Positions 37,110 through 46,324 of a DNA stretch of 64,000 nucleotides are shown here, in pieces. Within the stretch, counting starts at the first letter, position 1. The number at the start of each line of letters is the position of its first letter. The stretch lies in NCBI RefSeq assembly GCF_030819275.1, contig NZ_JAUTBL010000002.1, positions 374,501 to 438,500 on the forward strand, written 5' to 3'. Made by a program: the position numbers and the translations under genes. Source of the DNA: Agrobacterium larrymoorei. Its GTDB lineage: Bacteria > Pseudomonadota > Alphaproteobacteria > Rhizobiales > Rhizobiaceae. The notes below the pieces were generated by a model. That model was not told the DNA's origin. It ran no database searches and saw only the letters and a program-made list of their open reading frames with translations.

Positions 37110-38819
37110 CTAGAAAGTCTGGCCGGCAAGCATCGCGAAATGTTCGACGATGGGGCCGAGTGCGAGTGCGGGGAAGAATTGCAGCCCGCCGAGAATGAGG
37201 ATGATGCCGATGAGAAGGCCGACAAACAGAGGGCCGTCCGTTGGAAAGGTACCGCTGGAGGCCGGAACTCGGACTTTGGCGGCAAGCGATCCGGCAATCG
37301 CCATGACCGGTACGACATAGGCGAAGCGGCCAAGCAGCATCGAGATGCCGAGCGTGGTGTTGTACCAGCCGGTATTGCCGGAAAGTCCACCGAAAGCTGA
37401 ACCGTTATTGCCGGCCGCAGAGGTGAAGGCATAGAGGATTTCCGAAAGCCCGTGTGGACCGGCGGTGCCGATGCTGGCAACGGCAAAAGGCAGCATGGCG
37501 GAAACGGCGGTGAAACCGAGAATGACGGTGGGGAGGATGAGAACCGCCAGCATGGCGAATTTCATCTCGCGACCCTCGATCTTCTTGCCGAGGAATTCTG
37601 GTGTGCGACCGACCATCAGACCCGCGACGAAGACGGACAGAAGCGCAAAAACGAGCATGCCATAGAGACCGGAACCGACGCCGCCCGGCAGAACCTCGCC
37701 AAGCTGGATAAGGAACATCGGAGCCAAGCCGCCAAGCCCGGTGAAGGAACCGAGCATGCCGTTGACGCCGCCATCCGAGAGACCTGTGGTAACAGCCGCA
37801 TAAAGTGCGGTCATGGCCTGGCCGAAGCGGACTTCCTTGCCCTCCATATTGCCCTGTGCGGCATCGACGCCGATGGAGGTCAGGATTGGATTGCCGGCAC
37901 TTTCGGCCCAGTAGACGGTAGCAACGCCCGCGATCAGCAGAACGGCCATTGCGGAGAGCAACACCCAGCCCTGGCGGCGGCTGCCGACCATCTGGCCGAA
38001 GGTGTAGATAAAGGCCGCTGAAATGGCGAGCATCGCGAATATGTTGAGATAGTTGGCAAGCGCTGTCGGGTTCTCGAAGGGATGGGCGGCATTGGCGTTG
38101 AAGAAGCCGCCACCATTGGTGCCGAGCTGCTTGATCGCTTCCTGGCTGGCAACGGGCCCGAGCGAGATGACCTGCTGGCTTCCCTCAAGCGTGGTCGCCG
38201 TGACGCTGGCATCCATCGTCTGCGGCAAGCCCATCGCCACGAAGGCGAGCGCGACGATGACCGCAATCGGCAGCAGCACATAGAGCGTGGCGCGTGTCAT
38301 ATCGACCCAGAAATTGCCGAGCGTGCTGGCCTGCGAGCGGACGAAGGCGCGAGTAAAAGCAATGGCAAGGGCCATACCGACCGCAGCAGAAAGGAAGTTC
38401 TGCACCGTCAATCCAGCCATCTGGCTGAAGTTGCTCATCGTCGCCTCGCCGGCATAGTTCTGCCAGTTGGTGTTGGTCACGAAGCTGACGGCAGTGTTGA
38501 AGGCAAGGCCCGGCTCCACATTGCCAAAACCCTGCGGATTGAAAGGGAGGAAAGCCTGGAGCCGCAGGATGCCATAGAGTGCGAGAAAGCTGGCAATGGA
38601 GAAGGCGAGCATGGACAGCGTGTAGCCAAGCCAGCTCTGCTCCTTCTTGAGGTCAACGCCTGCCGCGGCGTAAAGACCGCGTTCGATGGGAGCGAGGATC
38701 GGCGTCAACCAGGTCCGCTCACCATTGAACACATGCGCCATGTAAAGGCCGAGCGGTTTGATAACCAGAAGCACGGCGATGAAAAGGAGGCTGATCTGCA
38801 GCCACCCGAGAATTGTCAT
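37110..38819 (-). CDS. kdpA: KdpA, potassium-binding subunit
   Basis: A 569-residue channel-like subunit with ten or so helices and four selectivity-filter-like loops, including [31 protein letters not shown] and [13 protein letters not shown]. The start [10 protein letters not shown] follows GGAGAAATCCC. KdpF lies 18 bases upstream and kdpB 11 bases downstream. Confidence 0.98.
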   Translation of the reverse strand: MTILGWLQISLLFIAVLLVIKPLGLYMAHVFNGERTWLTPILAPIERGLYAAAGVDLKKEQSWLGYTLSMLAFSIASFLALYGILRLQAFLPFNPQGFGNVEPGLAFNTAVSFVTNTNWQNYAGEATMSNFSQMAGLTVQNFLSAAVGMALAIAFTRAFVRSQASTLGNFWVDMTRATLYVLLPIAVIVALAFVAMGLPQTMDASVTATTLEGSQQVISLGPVASQEAIKQLGTNGGGFFNANAAHPFENPTALANYLNIFAMLAISAAFIYTFGQMVGSRRQGWVLLSAMAVLLIAGVATVYWAESAGNPILTSIGVDAAQGNMEGKEVRFGQAMTALYAAVTTGLSDGGVNGMLGSFTGLGGLAPMFLIQLGEVLPGGVGSGLYGMLVFALLSVFVAGLMVGRTPEFLGKKIEGREMKFAMLAVLILPTVILGFTAVSAMLPFAVASIGTAGPHGLSEILYAFTSAAGNNGSAFGGLSGNTGWYNTTLGISMLLGRFAYVVPVMAIAGSLAAKVRVPASSGTFPTDGPLFVGLLIGIILILGGLQFFPALALGPIVEHFAMLAGQTF

Positions 38820-38837
38820 GGGATTTCTCCAGGAAAA

Positions 38838-38924
38838 TTAGAAGCGTTCCGGACGCAGCAGGGTGATGATGAGGTAGACGCCGAGCGCAATCGCCACGAC
38901 GAGGCCGAAGATGGGTTCCAGCAT
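38838..38924 (-). CDS. kdpF: KdpF, small stabilising subunit
   Basis: A 28-residue single-helix protein reading MLEPIFGLVVAIALGVYLI then ITLLRPERF, exactly the size and character of KdpF, which sits at the KdpA interface and stabilises the complex. It has a GAGG before the ATG and lies directly upstream of kdpA. Confidence 0.92.
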   Translation of the reverse strand: MLEPIFGLVVAIALGVYLIITLLRPERF

Positions 38925-38935
38925 GGCGCAGCCTC

Positions 38936-39019
38936 TCAAAACCGGTTGAGGGCGCGCGCATAAAGCGCCAGCACGATCAGCGTGCCGAAGCCGAGCGCCA
39001 GAAAAAGGACATCGGGCAT
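38936..39019 (-). CDS. 27-residue hydrophobic ORF leading the kdp operon
   Basis: The ORF reads MPDVLFLALGFGTLIVLALY then ARALNRF. It has a CAGGAGAACACC ribosome site and ends 11 bases before the kdpF start. It is a single membrane helix with a basic tail, similar in form to KdpF, but is a separate protein. I do not know a named family; comparable tiny ORFs are found before kdpF in other bacteria, from memory. Confidence 0.65.
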   Translation of the reverse strand: MPDVLFLALGFGTLIVLALYARALNRF

Positions 39020-39096
39020 GGTGTTCTCCTGTTATGTCAGGAGCGCATGATGATCCTTATCTTCGTCAGATTTCGATTGGGAAGATGGAGTACCAG

Positions 39097-39113
39097 CATA
39101 AGGAAAACATAAA
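39097..39113 (-). promoter_or_regulatory. Candidate KdpE box upstream of kdp
   Basis: On the minus strand this reads TTTATGTTTTCCTTATG, an imperfect direct repeat TTTATG-TTTTCC-TTATG. E. coli KdpE binds a T-rich TTTATA-type direct repeat before kdpFABC. The position, about 80 bases before the first small ORF, is right, but the match is short. Confidence 0.35.
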
Positions 39114-39273
39114 GATGGGTGGCAGGCCGAAGCGTCGGGGCGACCTGCTGCCAGCACGCCTACGTCCCAGGCCCCGACGACGAGAGATCGAAAGAGCGCA
39201 TTCGAAAAACACTCTTGACCTCAACCGCCCTTGAGGTCGCAACGTCATCCAAACGGACAGGAGTGGCCACCCA

Positions 39274-40194
39274 ATGGCGATAGTTCTGAATGACGACGAT
39301 CTGGCAGGCTATACCTTGATGAAAGTAGCGATCGAATCCGTCGAAGGATTCTTGTTGGCCCGTGCCTTGGGCAAAGCGGTCTCGCCGCCTCGCCACCACG
39401 TTGCGTTTGGGGATCATGGAGATCTGGTTTTTACCGTGGGAGGCCTCACCGGCGACAGACCGCTTGCAGGCTTTCGTGTCTACGACACGTTCAACGGAGA
39501 TGCGCACGCCCAGCTCGTGGCCGTCTGGTCGGCTGATGATGCTCGACTAAAGGGCATTGTTGTCGGTGAGCGCCTGGGCGCGATCAGGACCGGTGCCATA
39601 GGCGGTGTGGCGATCCACCACCTCAGTTCCCCACAGGCCAGCGTCATCGGCGTGATAGGGAGCGGGGCTCAAGCAAGAATGCAGTTGGCAGCCGCATCAT
39701 GCGTGCGCTCAATCTCGAAGGCCTATGTCTATAGTCGTGATGCGAAGAACCGCATCGCCTTCACCAGTGAAATGCAGATTGAACTCGGCGTCGACGTCGA
39801 ACCTGTGGCGCGCGTAAAGGATGCTGTTCGCGATGCAGATATCGTGATTTGCGCGACATCCAGCTCACAGCCCGTCGTCGATATATCCGATCTGAAGCCC
39901 GGCGCACATGTCAACACTGTCGGTCCCAAGACGATTGAAGCGCATGAATTGGGATTGAGTATTGCCGATGTCGCTAGCATCATTGCAACGGACTCTTCCG
40001 AACAGACGCGCTCATACGGCGCGCCCTTCTTCCTTGAGGGGTCTGGCCAGGAGCAACGCATGGTCGAGTTGTCGGATATTGTCGCAGGTCGCATCGCGAG
40101 CCGGACATCCTCGGATCAGACCACTCTGTTCTGCTCGGTCGGTCTTGCGGGAACCGAAGTCGCCGTGGCTGCTGCCATCTTCGACATGCGTTAA
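39274..40194 (+). CDS. Ornithine cyclodeaminase/mu-crystallin family protein
   Basis: A 306-residue NAD(P)-dependent enzyme. The motif GERLGAIRTGAIGGVAIHHL is the substrate/dinucleotide segment of the family and GVIGSGAQARMQL is the Rossmann loop. Members include ornithine cyclodeaminase, ketimine reductases and alanine or pyrroline-carboxylate reductases; the substrate is not decided by sequence alone. It is divergent from kdp and upstream of the pyrimidine-degradation genes, separated by 255 bases, so linkage to either is uncertain. Confidence 0.85.
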   Translation: MAIVLNDDDLAGYTLMKVAIESVEGFLLARALGKAVSPPRHHVAFGDHGDLVFTVGGLTGDRPLAGFRVYDTFNGDAHAQLVAVWSADDARLKGIVVGERLGAIRTGAIGGVAIHHLSSPQASVIGVIGSGAQARMQLAAASCVRSISKAYVYSRDAKNRIAFTSEMQIELGVDVEPVARVKDAVRDADIVICATSSSQPVVDISDLKPGAHVNTVGPKTIEAHELGLSIADVASIIATDSSEQTRSYGAPFFLEGSGQEQRMVELSDIVAGRIASRTSSDQTTLFCSVGLAGTEVAVAAAIFDMR

Positions 40195-40449
40195 GCCAAA
40201 GAGCGAACGCTTTGCATGGCACGCTTGAAGTCCGATAGCCGATGCAAGAGAGGGAAGCTTTTCACCGCGACAACATCATGTAACTTTCAGTGATGGCGAA
40301 TCGCGATTTTGCGTGAGACGCACACCAACAAAAACAGGTCACGGTGCGGGAACGGATAACCGTCCGCACCAGTCGGTCAAAGATGGGAACGACGCACGGT
40401 ACTGGTTCCAAGGGACCGCTACATGCGCAAGCATTGGAAGGAAGACGCT

Positions 40450-41700
40450 ATGGCTGCGCCCGGCGAAAACATGCGCGTGAATGCCGACAGGCTCTGGGAC
40501 ATGTTGATGGATATGGCGAAGATCGGTCCCGGCATTGCTGGCGGCAACAACCGCCAGACGCTGACCGATGCGGATGCTGAAGGCCGTGCTCTTTTCCAAT
40601 CATGGTGCGAGGCCGCAGGGCTCACCATGGGTGTCGACAAGATGGGGACGATGTTTGCGACACGCGCCGGCGAAGACCCTGAGGCGCTGCCGGTCTATGT
40701 CGGTTCCCATCTCGATACCCAGCCAACCGGCGGCAAGTTCGATGGAGTCCTGGGCGTGCTGGCGGGCCTCGAGGTCGTGCGGACCATGAATGATCTCGGC
40801 ATTCGCACAAAGCACCCGATCGTCGTCACCAATTGGGCCAATGAGGAGGGCGCCCGCTTCGCGCCCGCCATGCTCGCCTCCGGCGTCTTTGCCGGTGTCC
40901 ATACGCTGGAGCATGCCTATTCGCGCAAGGATACTGAAGGCAATACCTACGGCGACGAACTGAAGCGCATCGGCTGGCTGGGCGAGGAAGAGGTGGGTGC
41001 ACGCAAGATGCACGCCTATCTCGAATATCATATCGAGCAGGGACCGATCCTGGAGGCCGAAAACAAGACGATCGGCGTCGTCACCCATTGCCAGGGGCTG
41101 TGGTGGCTGGAGTTCACGCTGACCGGCAAGGAGGCCCATACCGGTTCCACGCCCATGACCATGCGTGTCAATGCGGGTCTTGCGATGTCGCGCATCATCG
41201 AGATGGTACAGACAGTGGCAATGGAGAGCCAGCCCGGTGCGGTCGGCGGTGTCGGCCAGGTGATCTTTTCGCCCAATTCCCGCAATGTCTTGCCCGGTCA
41301 AGTCGTCTTCACCGTCGATATCCGTACACCCGACCTCGCCAAGCTGAACCGCATGCGCGAGCGCATCGAGGCGGAAGCCGCTGAGATATGCCAAGCGATC
41401 GGCGTCGGCTGCTCGGTTGAGGTCGTCGGTCATTTCGACCCTGTGACTTTCGATCCTGTGCTGGTCGATACGGTGCGCCGCTCGGCGGAAAAGCTGGGAT
41501 ATTCGCACCTCGATATCATCTCCGGTGCCGGACACGATGCCTGCTGGGCGGCGAAGGTCGCGCCCGCCACCATGATCATGTGCCCCTGCGTTGGCGGCCT
41601 GTCGCACAATGAGGCAGAAGAAATTTCCAAAGACTGGGCAGCGGCTGGCTGCGATGTGCTGTTTCATGCTGTCCTGGAGACCGCGGGGCTTGTGGAATAG
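40450..41700 (+). CDS. Zn-dependent hydrolase: beta-ureidopropionase / N-carbamoyl-amino-acid hydrolase
   Basis: A 416-residue M20-type amidohydrolase. The metal-site motifs GSHLDTQPTGGKFDG, NWANEEGARF and GAGHDACWAAKVAPATM and the dimerisation segment TGKEAHTGSTPM identify the HyuC/AmaB group, which removes the carbamoyl group from N-carbamoyl-beta-alanine or carbamoyl amino acids. The dihydropyrimidinase gene follows 39 bases later, so both act in reductive pyrimidine (or hydantoin) breakdown. ATG 40450 follows AAGGAAG; a start at 40423 adds nine residues and is less likely. Confidence 0.93.
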   Translation: MAAPGENMRVNADRLWDMLMDMAKIGPGIAGGNNRQTLTDADAEGRALFQSWCEAAGLTMGVDKMGTMFATRAGEDPEALPVYVGSHLDTQPTGGKFDGVLGVLAGLEVVRTMNDLGIRTKHPIVVTNWANEEGARFAPAMLASGVFAGVHTLEHAYSRKDTEGNTYGDELKRIGWLGEEEVGARKMHAYLEYHIEQGPILEAENKTIGVVTHCQGLWWLEFTLTGKEAHTGSTPMTMRVNAGLAMSRIIEMVQTVAMESQPGAVGGVGQVIFSPNSRNVLPGQVVFTVDIRTPDLAKLNRMRERIEAEAAEICQAIGVGCSVEVVGHFDPVTFDPVLVDTVRRSAEKLGYSHLDIISGAGHDACWAAKVAPATMIMCPCVGGLSHNEAEEISKDWAAAGCDVLFHAVLETAGLVE

Positions 41701-41739
41701 AGCAACAGGCAGCCGGACTTCGCAATAAGGGGAGCAATC

Positions 41740-43191
41740 ATGACCATCATCAAGAACGGCACCATCGTTACCGCCGATCTCACCTATAAGGCCGACATCC
41801 GCATCGAGAACGGAATAATTGCCGAGATCGGACCGAACCTGAAGGGCGGCGAGGAACTCGATGCAACAGGCTGCTACGTGATGCCGGGCGGTATCGATCC
41901 GCACACGCATCTGGAAATGCCCTTTATGGGCACTTATTCGGCCGATGATTTCGATAGCGGCACGCGTGCGGCGCTGGCCGGCGGCACCACCATGGTCGTG
42001 GACTTCGCTCTGCCAAACCCCGGACAGTCCATGCTTGAGGCATTGACCATGTGGGACAACAAGACCTCGCGTGCGGCCTGCGACTACTCCTTTCACATGG
42101 CGATCACCTGGTGGGGCGAGCAGGTCTTCAACGAGATGGAGACGATCGTTCGCGACAAGGGCATCAACACCTTCAAACACTTCATGGCCTATAAGGGTGC
42201 CTTGATGGTGGATGATGATGAGATGTTCTCGTCGTTCCAGCGCTGCGCCGAGCTCGGGGCGCTTCCTCTGGTCCACGCCGAGAACGGCGATGTGGTCGCG
42301 CAGATGCAGGCCAAGTTGATGGCTGAGGGTAACGACGGCCCGGAGGCACATGCCTATTCCCGCCCGCCGGAGGTGGAAGGCGAGGCCACCAATCGTGTGA
42401 TCATGATCGCCGATATGGCGGGCTGCCCCGTTTATATCGTCCATACCTCCTGCGAGGAGAGCCACGAAGCCATCCGCCGCGCACGGCAGAAGGGCATGCG
42501 CGTCTATGGCGAGCCACTGATCCAGCATCTGACGCTGGATGAAAGCGAGTATTTCGACAAGGATTGGGACCATGCCGCTCGCCGCGTCATGTCTCCACCC
42601 TTCCGCAGCAAGGCGCATCAGGACAGCCTCTGGGCCGGGCTTGCTGCAGGCTCGCTGCAATGCGTGGCGACGGACCATTGCGCCTTCACCACGCAGCAGA
42701 AACGCACAGGCCTTGGTGATTTCCGCAAGATCCCGAACGGTACCGGCGGATTGGAAGATCGGCTGCCGATGCTGTGGACGTATGGCGTCAGCACCGGGCG
42801 ACTGACCATGAACGAGTTCGTCGCGGTCACCTCAACCAATATAGCCAAGATCCTCAACATCTATCCGAAGAAGGGGGCAATCCTCGTCGGCGCGGATGCC
42901 GACCTCGTGGTTTGGGATCCAAACCGCGGCAAGACGATCACCGCTGCAAGCCAGCAATCGGCGATCGACTACAATGTCTTCGAGGGTAAGGAGGTTATGG
43001 GTCTGCCGCGCTTTACGCTCACATGCGGTCAGGTTGCCGTCGAGGAAGGCGCGATGAAAAGCCGGGAAGGCCATGGCCGCTTCGTTTCCCGCCCGCCGCT
43101 GACGGCGCCGGCAAAAGCGCTCTCCACCTGGAAGGAACTGACTGCACCGCGCAAGGTGCAGCGCTCCGGAATTCCGGCAAGCGGCGTCTGA
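41740..43191 (+). CDS. hydA: Dihydropyrimidinase / D-hydantoinase
   Basis: A 483-residue cyclic amidohydrolase opening dihydrouracil or hydantoin rings. The metal ligands are visible: GGIDPHTHLEMPF, the carboxylated lysine region TFKHFMAYKGALM, LVHAENGD, YIVHTSC, and the aspartate in VATDHCAFT. It works upstream of the carbamoyl hydrolase encoded before it. The dihydropyrimidine dehydrogenase (preTA/pydA) that would start the pathway is not in this window. It converges on the Pha operon. Confidence 0.95.
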   Translation: MTIIKNGTIVTADLTYKADIRIENGIIAEIGPNLKGGEELDATGCYVMPGGIDPHTHLEMPFMGTYSADDFDSGTRAALAGGTTMVVDFALPNPGQSMLEALTMWDNKTSRAACDYSFHMAITWWGEQVFNEMETIVRDKGINTFKHFMAYKGALMVDDDEMFSSFQRCAELGALPLVHAENGDVVAQMQAKLMAEGNDGPEAHAYSRPPEVEGEATNRVIMIADMAGCPVYIVHTSCEESHEAIRRARQKGMRVYGEPLIQHLTLDESEYFDKDWDHAARRVMSPPFRSKAHQDSLWAGLAAGSLQCVATDHCAFTTQQKRTGLGDFRKIPNGTGGLEDRLPMLWTYGVSTGRLTMNEFVAVTSTNIAKILNIYPKKGAILVGADADLVVWDPNRGKTITAASQQSAIDYNVFEGKEVMGLPRFTLTCGQVAVEEGAMKSREGHGRFVSRPPLTAPAKALSTWKELTAPRKVQRSGIPASGV

Positions 43192-43241
43192 CGGGGACAT
43201 CAGGGCGGGCCAGCTGCCGCGTCCAAGCCCGTTCTGTTTCT

Positions 43242-43586
43242 TTACAGCTTGTCCGGCTTGCTCGGGTTCTGTTCGGCGCGGTCGCGATAAAGTGCTGCGC
43301 GGCCGAGGAGCATCAGCGAGACCGGCGTCGTGATCGTCATGAAAATGCCGATGAAGATTTCGTGGAAGACGAAGCGTCCGCCGGACACCGAGAAATAGAT
43401 GATGGAGGCCATGGCTATACCGCCCGTTCCCCAGCTGGTGCCGAGCGTGGGGGCATGCAGCCTTTCATAGAAGCTCTGCAGCTTGGCAAAGCCGATCGTG
43501 CCGATCAGCGTCAGCGATGAGCCGAGCAGGACGAAGAAGGCAACGAGAATGGCTGCCCAAAGCGGGAATTCGCCAGCATCGATCAT
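43242..43586 (-). CDS. phaG: PhaG/MnhG antiporter subunit
   Basis: A 114-residue membrane subunit with three helices and the conserved segment GTIGFAKLQSFYERLHAPTLG characteristic of MnhG/PhaG. It is the final gene of the Pha/Mrp operon. Its start overlaps the phaF stop by four bases. Confidence 0.93.
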   Translation of the reverse strand: MIDAGEFPLWAAILVAFFVLLGSSLTLIGTIGFAKLQSFYERLHAPTLGTSWGTGGIAMASIIYFSVSGGRFVFHEIFIGIFMTITTPVSLMLLGRAALYRDRAEQNPSKPDKL

Positions 43587-43864
43587 TCGATCACCTCCCC
43601 ACGCATCAGGAATTTGGATAGGGCTACCGTCGAGACGAAGCCGAGGATCGACATCAGAAGTGCAGCCTCGAAATAGATATCGTTGCCGGTGCGCAATCCG
43701 AAGGTCATCAAAAGCAGCATGGAGCTGACATAAAGCGTGTCGACACCGAGCACACGATCCTGCGCGCGTGGGCCGATCGCGATGCGATAGACGGATATCG
43801 ACATGGCAATTGCCAGGAAGATTTGGGCCACGGAGAATGACCAGAAAAGGATAATCGAACTCAT
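43583..43864 (-). CDS. phaF: PhaF/MnhF antiporter subunit
   Basis: A 93-residue three-helix subunit. AIGPRAQDRVLGVDTL is the conserved MnhF loop with its essential aspartates. Four-base overlaps join it to phaE and phaG. In Sinorhizobium the Pha system handles potassium/proton exchange needed for growth at alkaline pH. Confidence 0.93.
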   Translation of the reverse strand: MSSIILFWSFSVAQIFLAIAMSISVYRIAIGPRAQDRVLGVDTLYVSSMLLLMTFGLRTGNDIYFEAALLMSILGFVSTVALSKFLMRGEVIE

Positions 43865-44349
43865 TCGAATATCTCCATCAGCATTTTTTCATATCGGTTC
43901 TTGATGAGGTTGATCCAGGTGGTTTCGCTGACATTGTCGAGCACATGGATCAATAGCGTGCCTTGTGACGAGTTGTATTCCAGCCACGCGCTGCCCGGCG
44001 TTGCCGTCAGGATGATCGCCAGAAGCGCAAGACCCAGCGGATCGCGAATATCGAGCGGGATGGTGAGGAAGCCGGACTTGCTGCTCCTCTTGCGCCCGAA
44101 CAGGATCAGCGTTGCGACGGCGATGTTCGACCGGATGATATCGTAAAGCACGATGAAGGCCAGCTTCACCACCGCGCTCCAGCTGCGGATCCTCGGTTTG
44201 GCGGGTCGAAGAGACGCCATCGACCACGAAGCGATCAGCGCCACCGCTGTTCCGAGCACAAGATGCCCAGGCGAAAAGCTGTTGATCGTCATCCAGAAGA
44301 TGATCAGCGATAGCGTCAACAGCGGGTAGGGGAGAATATAGCGGATCAT
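43861..44349 (-). CDS. phaE: PhaE/MnhE antiporter subunit
   Basis: A 162-residue subunit with two N-terminal helices and the conserved C-terminal half, including DPLGLALLAIILTATPGSAW and GTLLIHVLD, typical of MnhE. It overlaps both neighbours by four bases. Confidence 0.93.
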   Translation of the reverse strand: MIRYILPYPLLTLSLIIFWMTINSFSPGHLVLGTAVALIASWSMASLRPAKPRIRSWSAVVKLAFIVLYDIIRSNIAVATLILFGRKRSSKSGFLTIPLDIRDPLGLALLAIILTATPGSAWLEYNSSQGTLLIHVLDNVSETTWINLIKNRYEKMLMEIFE

Positions 44350-45992
44350 TGCGCAGCCTCCCCGGCATCACCCGCCCGCGGTGCCGTCATAACACCTTGG
44401 ATATAGCTTTCCGGCAGGTCGAGAATGCGTGCGGTCTCCTGCATGTAACGCATGATCGGACCGGCCTGCACGGTCATGGCAAGTGTCAGGCCAAGAAGCA
44501 GCATGACGGGTGCAATTTCGATGACGAAGACGCGCGGAACCGTGCCTTCGAGAGAGCCCCAGAAGGTGCGGATGCCGGCGCGCGTCATCGAGATCAGAGC
44601 CGCAAGGCCGGAGAACACGATGAGGAACACGATCCACCAGGAGAGCGTCGAGATTTCGCTATCGGCGCCCATGCCTTGCGGATTGAGGATGGCGGAGAGC
44701 ATGGAAAATTTGGCGATGAAGCCGGAGAGGGGCGGCAAGCCGGCAAGCAGAATGCCGCAGGCGGCAAAGCAGATGCCGAGCACCGCCATGGTGCCGGGCA
44801 TCGTCACCCCGACCTCCTCTTGCTCTTCCTCCTCCTCACCATCGCCATAGGCTTCCATGGTTACAGCAAGAACGTTTGCGCCCGCATCCTGGCCGCGTTC
44901 CACCAGTTCGATCAGCATGAAGAAAGCGCTGATGGTGAGGGTGGAGCTAACCAGATAGTAGAGCGCACCGGCCGCCACCATCGGATTACCCGTGCCCATG
45001 GCTGCAAGCAGCGTTCCCGAAGAGACGAGCACCGAAAAGCCGGCAAGACGACCAAGGGCCTGGGAGGCCAGCACGCCGATCGTACCGAAGACGATCGTGG
45101 CAATGCCGCCGATCAGCAGTGCGTCGTGGCCGAAGCCGGCAGAATCCCCCGCCGTCTGGCCGAAGAGCAGGAAGGACAGCCGTGCAATGACATAGATGCC
45201 CACCTTGCTCATGATCGCGAAGATGCCGCCGACAGGAGCAGAGGCAGCGCCATAGGCCGAAGGCAGCCAGAAGTTCAACGGCCACATGCCGGCCTTGACG
45301 AGGAAGGCAATGCCAAGCACGGCGGCCCCGGTCTCCAGTAGCATGCGCTGGTCAGGATTGAGACCGGCAATCCTCTGCGCCAGATCGCCCATGTTGAGCG
45401 TGCCAGTCACACCATAGATCAAGCTGACGCCGATCAGGAAGAAGAGCGCGGCAACGAGGTTGATCGCGACGTAATGCAGGCCGGCCTTCACCCTCAACTG
45501 ACCGGAGCCATGCAGCAGCAGACCGTAGGACGCCGCAAGCATCACTTCGAAGAAGACGAAGAGGTTGAAGAGGTCGCCCGTCAGAAAGGCACCATTCACG
45601 CCCATCAGCATCAGATGGAAGAGCGAATGAAAATGGGCGCCGGACTTGTGCCATTTGGCCAGTGAATAGACGAGCGACGGGATCGCCAATAGCGACACCA
45701 GAAGCACCATCAGCCCCGAGAGCCGATCCGCCACCAGCACGATGCCGAAAGGGGCAGGCCAGTTGCCGAGAAGATAGACGCCGGTGGAGATGATCGCCGC
45801 GATTTCGGTGTTCACCGTCGAATTGACTTCGATGAAAAGGCCAATGGAAACGGCGAGCAGCACCAGGGTGGAAATGAAGCTGATCGCGGCCTTCGTCTTG
45901 CGCTTGCGCTCATCGATGAAGAGCAGGATTGCCCCGGTGATCAAAGGCACCAGAATGGGTGCGATCACGATGTGGGATGGGAATGAGTTCAC
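44346..45992 (-). CDS. phaD: PhaD/MnhD antiporter subunit with an acidic insert
   Basis: A 548-residue NuoN/MnhD-type proton-translocating subunit with about 14 helices; VKAGMWPLNFWLPSAYGAAS contains the conserved lysine and the TM7-8 region. Near residues 375-390 lies a strongly acidic stretch, GDGEEEEEQEEVG, not usual for MnhD, in the loop before the next helix. The gene overlaps phaE and phaC by four bases. Confidence 0.95.
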   Translation of the reverse strand: MNSFPSHIVIAPILVPLITGAILLFIDERKRKTKAAISFISTLVLLAVSIGLFIEVNSTVNTEIAAIISTGVYLLGNWPAPFGIVLVADRLSGLMVLLVSLLAIPSLVYSLAKWHKSGAHFHSLFHLMLMGVNGAFLTGDLFNLFVFFEVMLAASYGLLLHGSGQLRVKAGLHYVAINLVAALFFLIGVSLIYGVTGTLNMGDLAQRIAGLNPDQRMLLETGAAVLGIAFLVKAGMWPLNFWLPSAYGAASAPVGGIFAIMSKVGIYVIARLSFLLFGQTAGDSAGFGHDALLIGGIATIVFGTIGVLASQALGRLAGFSVLVSSGTLLAAMGTGNPMVAAGALYYLVSSTLTISAFFMLIELVERGQDAGANVLAVTMEAYGDGEEEEEQEEVGVTMPGTMAVLGICFAACGILLAGLPPLSGFIAKFSMLSAILNPQGMGADSEISTLSWWIVFLIVFSGLAALISMTRAGIRTFWGSLEGTVPRVFVIEIAPVMLLLGLTLAMTVQAGPIMRYMQETARILDLPESYIQGVMTAPRAGDAGEAAQ

Positions 45993-46324
45993 TTGCTCTC
46001 CCTCCCGTCCACATGGTCAGTGCCTGTCAGGCCACGCGCTGCAAGAAGCACGACGAGAAAGAGGGCCGTCGTGGCAAAGCCGATGACGATCGCCGTCAAA
46101 ACCAGCGCCTGCGGCACGGGGTCGGCGAGCTGCGAGACGGAAACCCCGTCAAGCAGAACCGGCGGCGCATTCGTCTTGATGCCACCCACCCCGAAAATGA
46201 ACAGGTTGACGGCATAGGACAGCAGCGAGAGGCCGACAATGACCTGATAGGTGCGTGGACGCAGGATGAGCCAGACGCCCGATCCCGTCATCACGCCGAT
46301 GCCGATGGCTAGAATGAGCTCCAT
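45989..46324 (-). CDS. phaC: PhaC/MnhC antiporter subunit
   Basis: A 111-residue three-helix NuoK-like subunit with SYAVNLFIFGVGG and DPVPQALVLTAIVIGFA, the conserved MnhC segment. It overlaps the phaAB stop by one base and phaD by four. Confidence 0.94.
   Translation of the reverse strand: MELILAIGIGVMTGSGVWLILRPRTYQVIVGLSLLSYAVNLFIFGVGGIKTNAPPVLLDGVSVSQLADPVPQALVLTAIVIGFATTALFLVVLLAARGLTGTDHVDGRESK

Noticed and set aside
40600..42678. A 692-codon open frame on the minus strand
   Set aside because: It is antisense to the clearly real carbamoyl hydrolase and dihydropyrimidinase genes. It is composition-driven, rich in His/Arg/Asp, and has no domain similarity.
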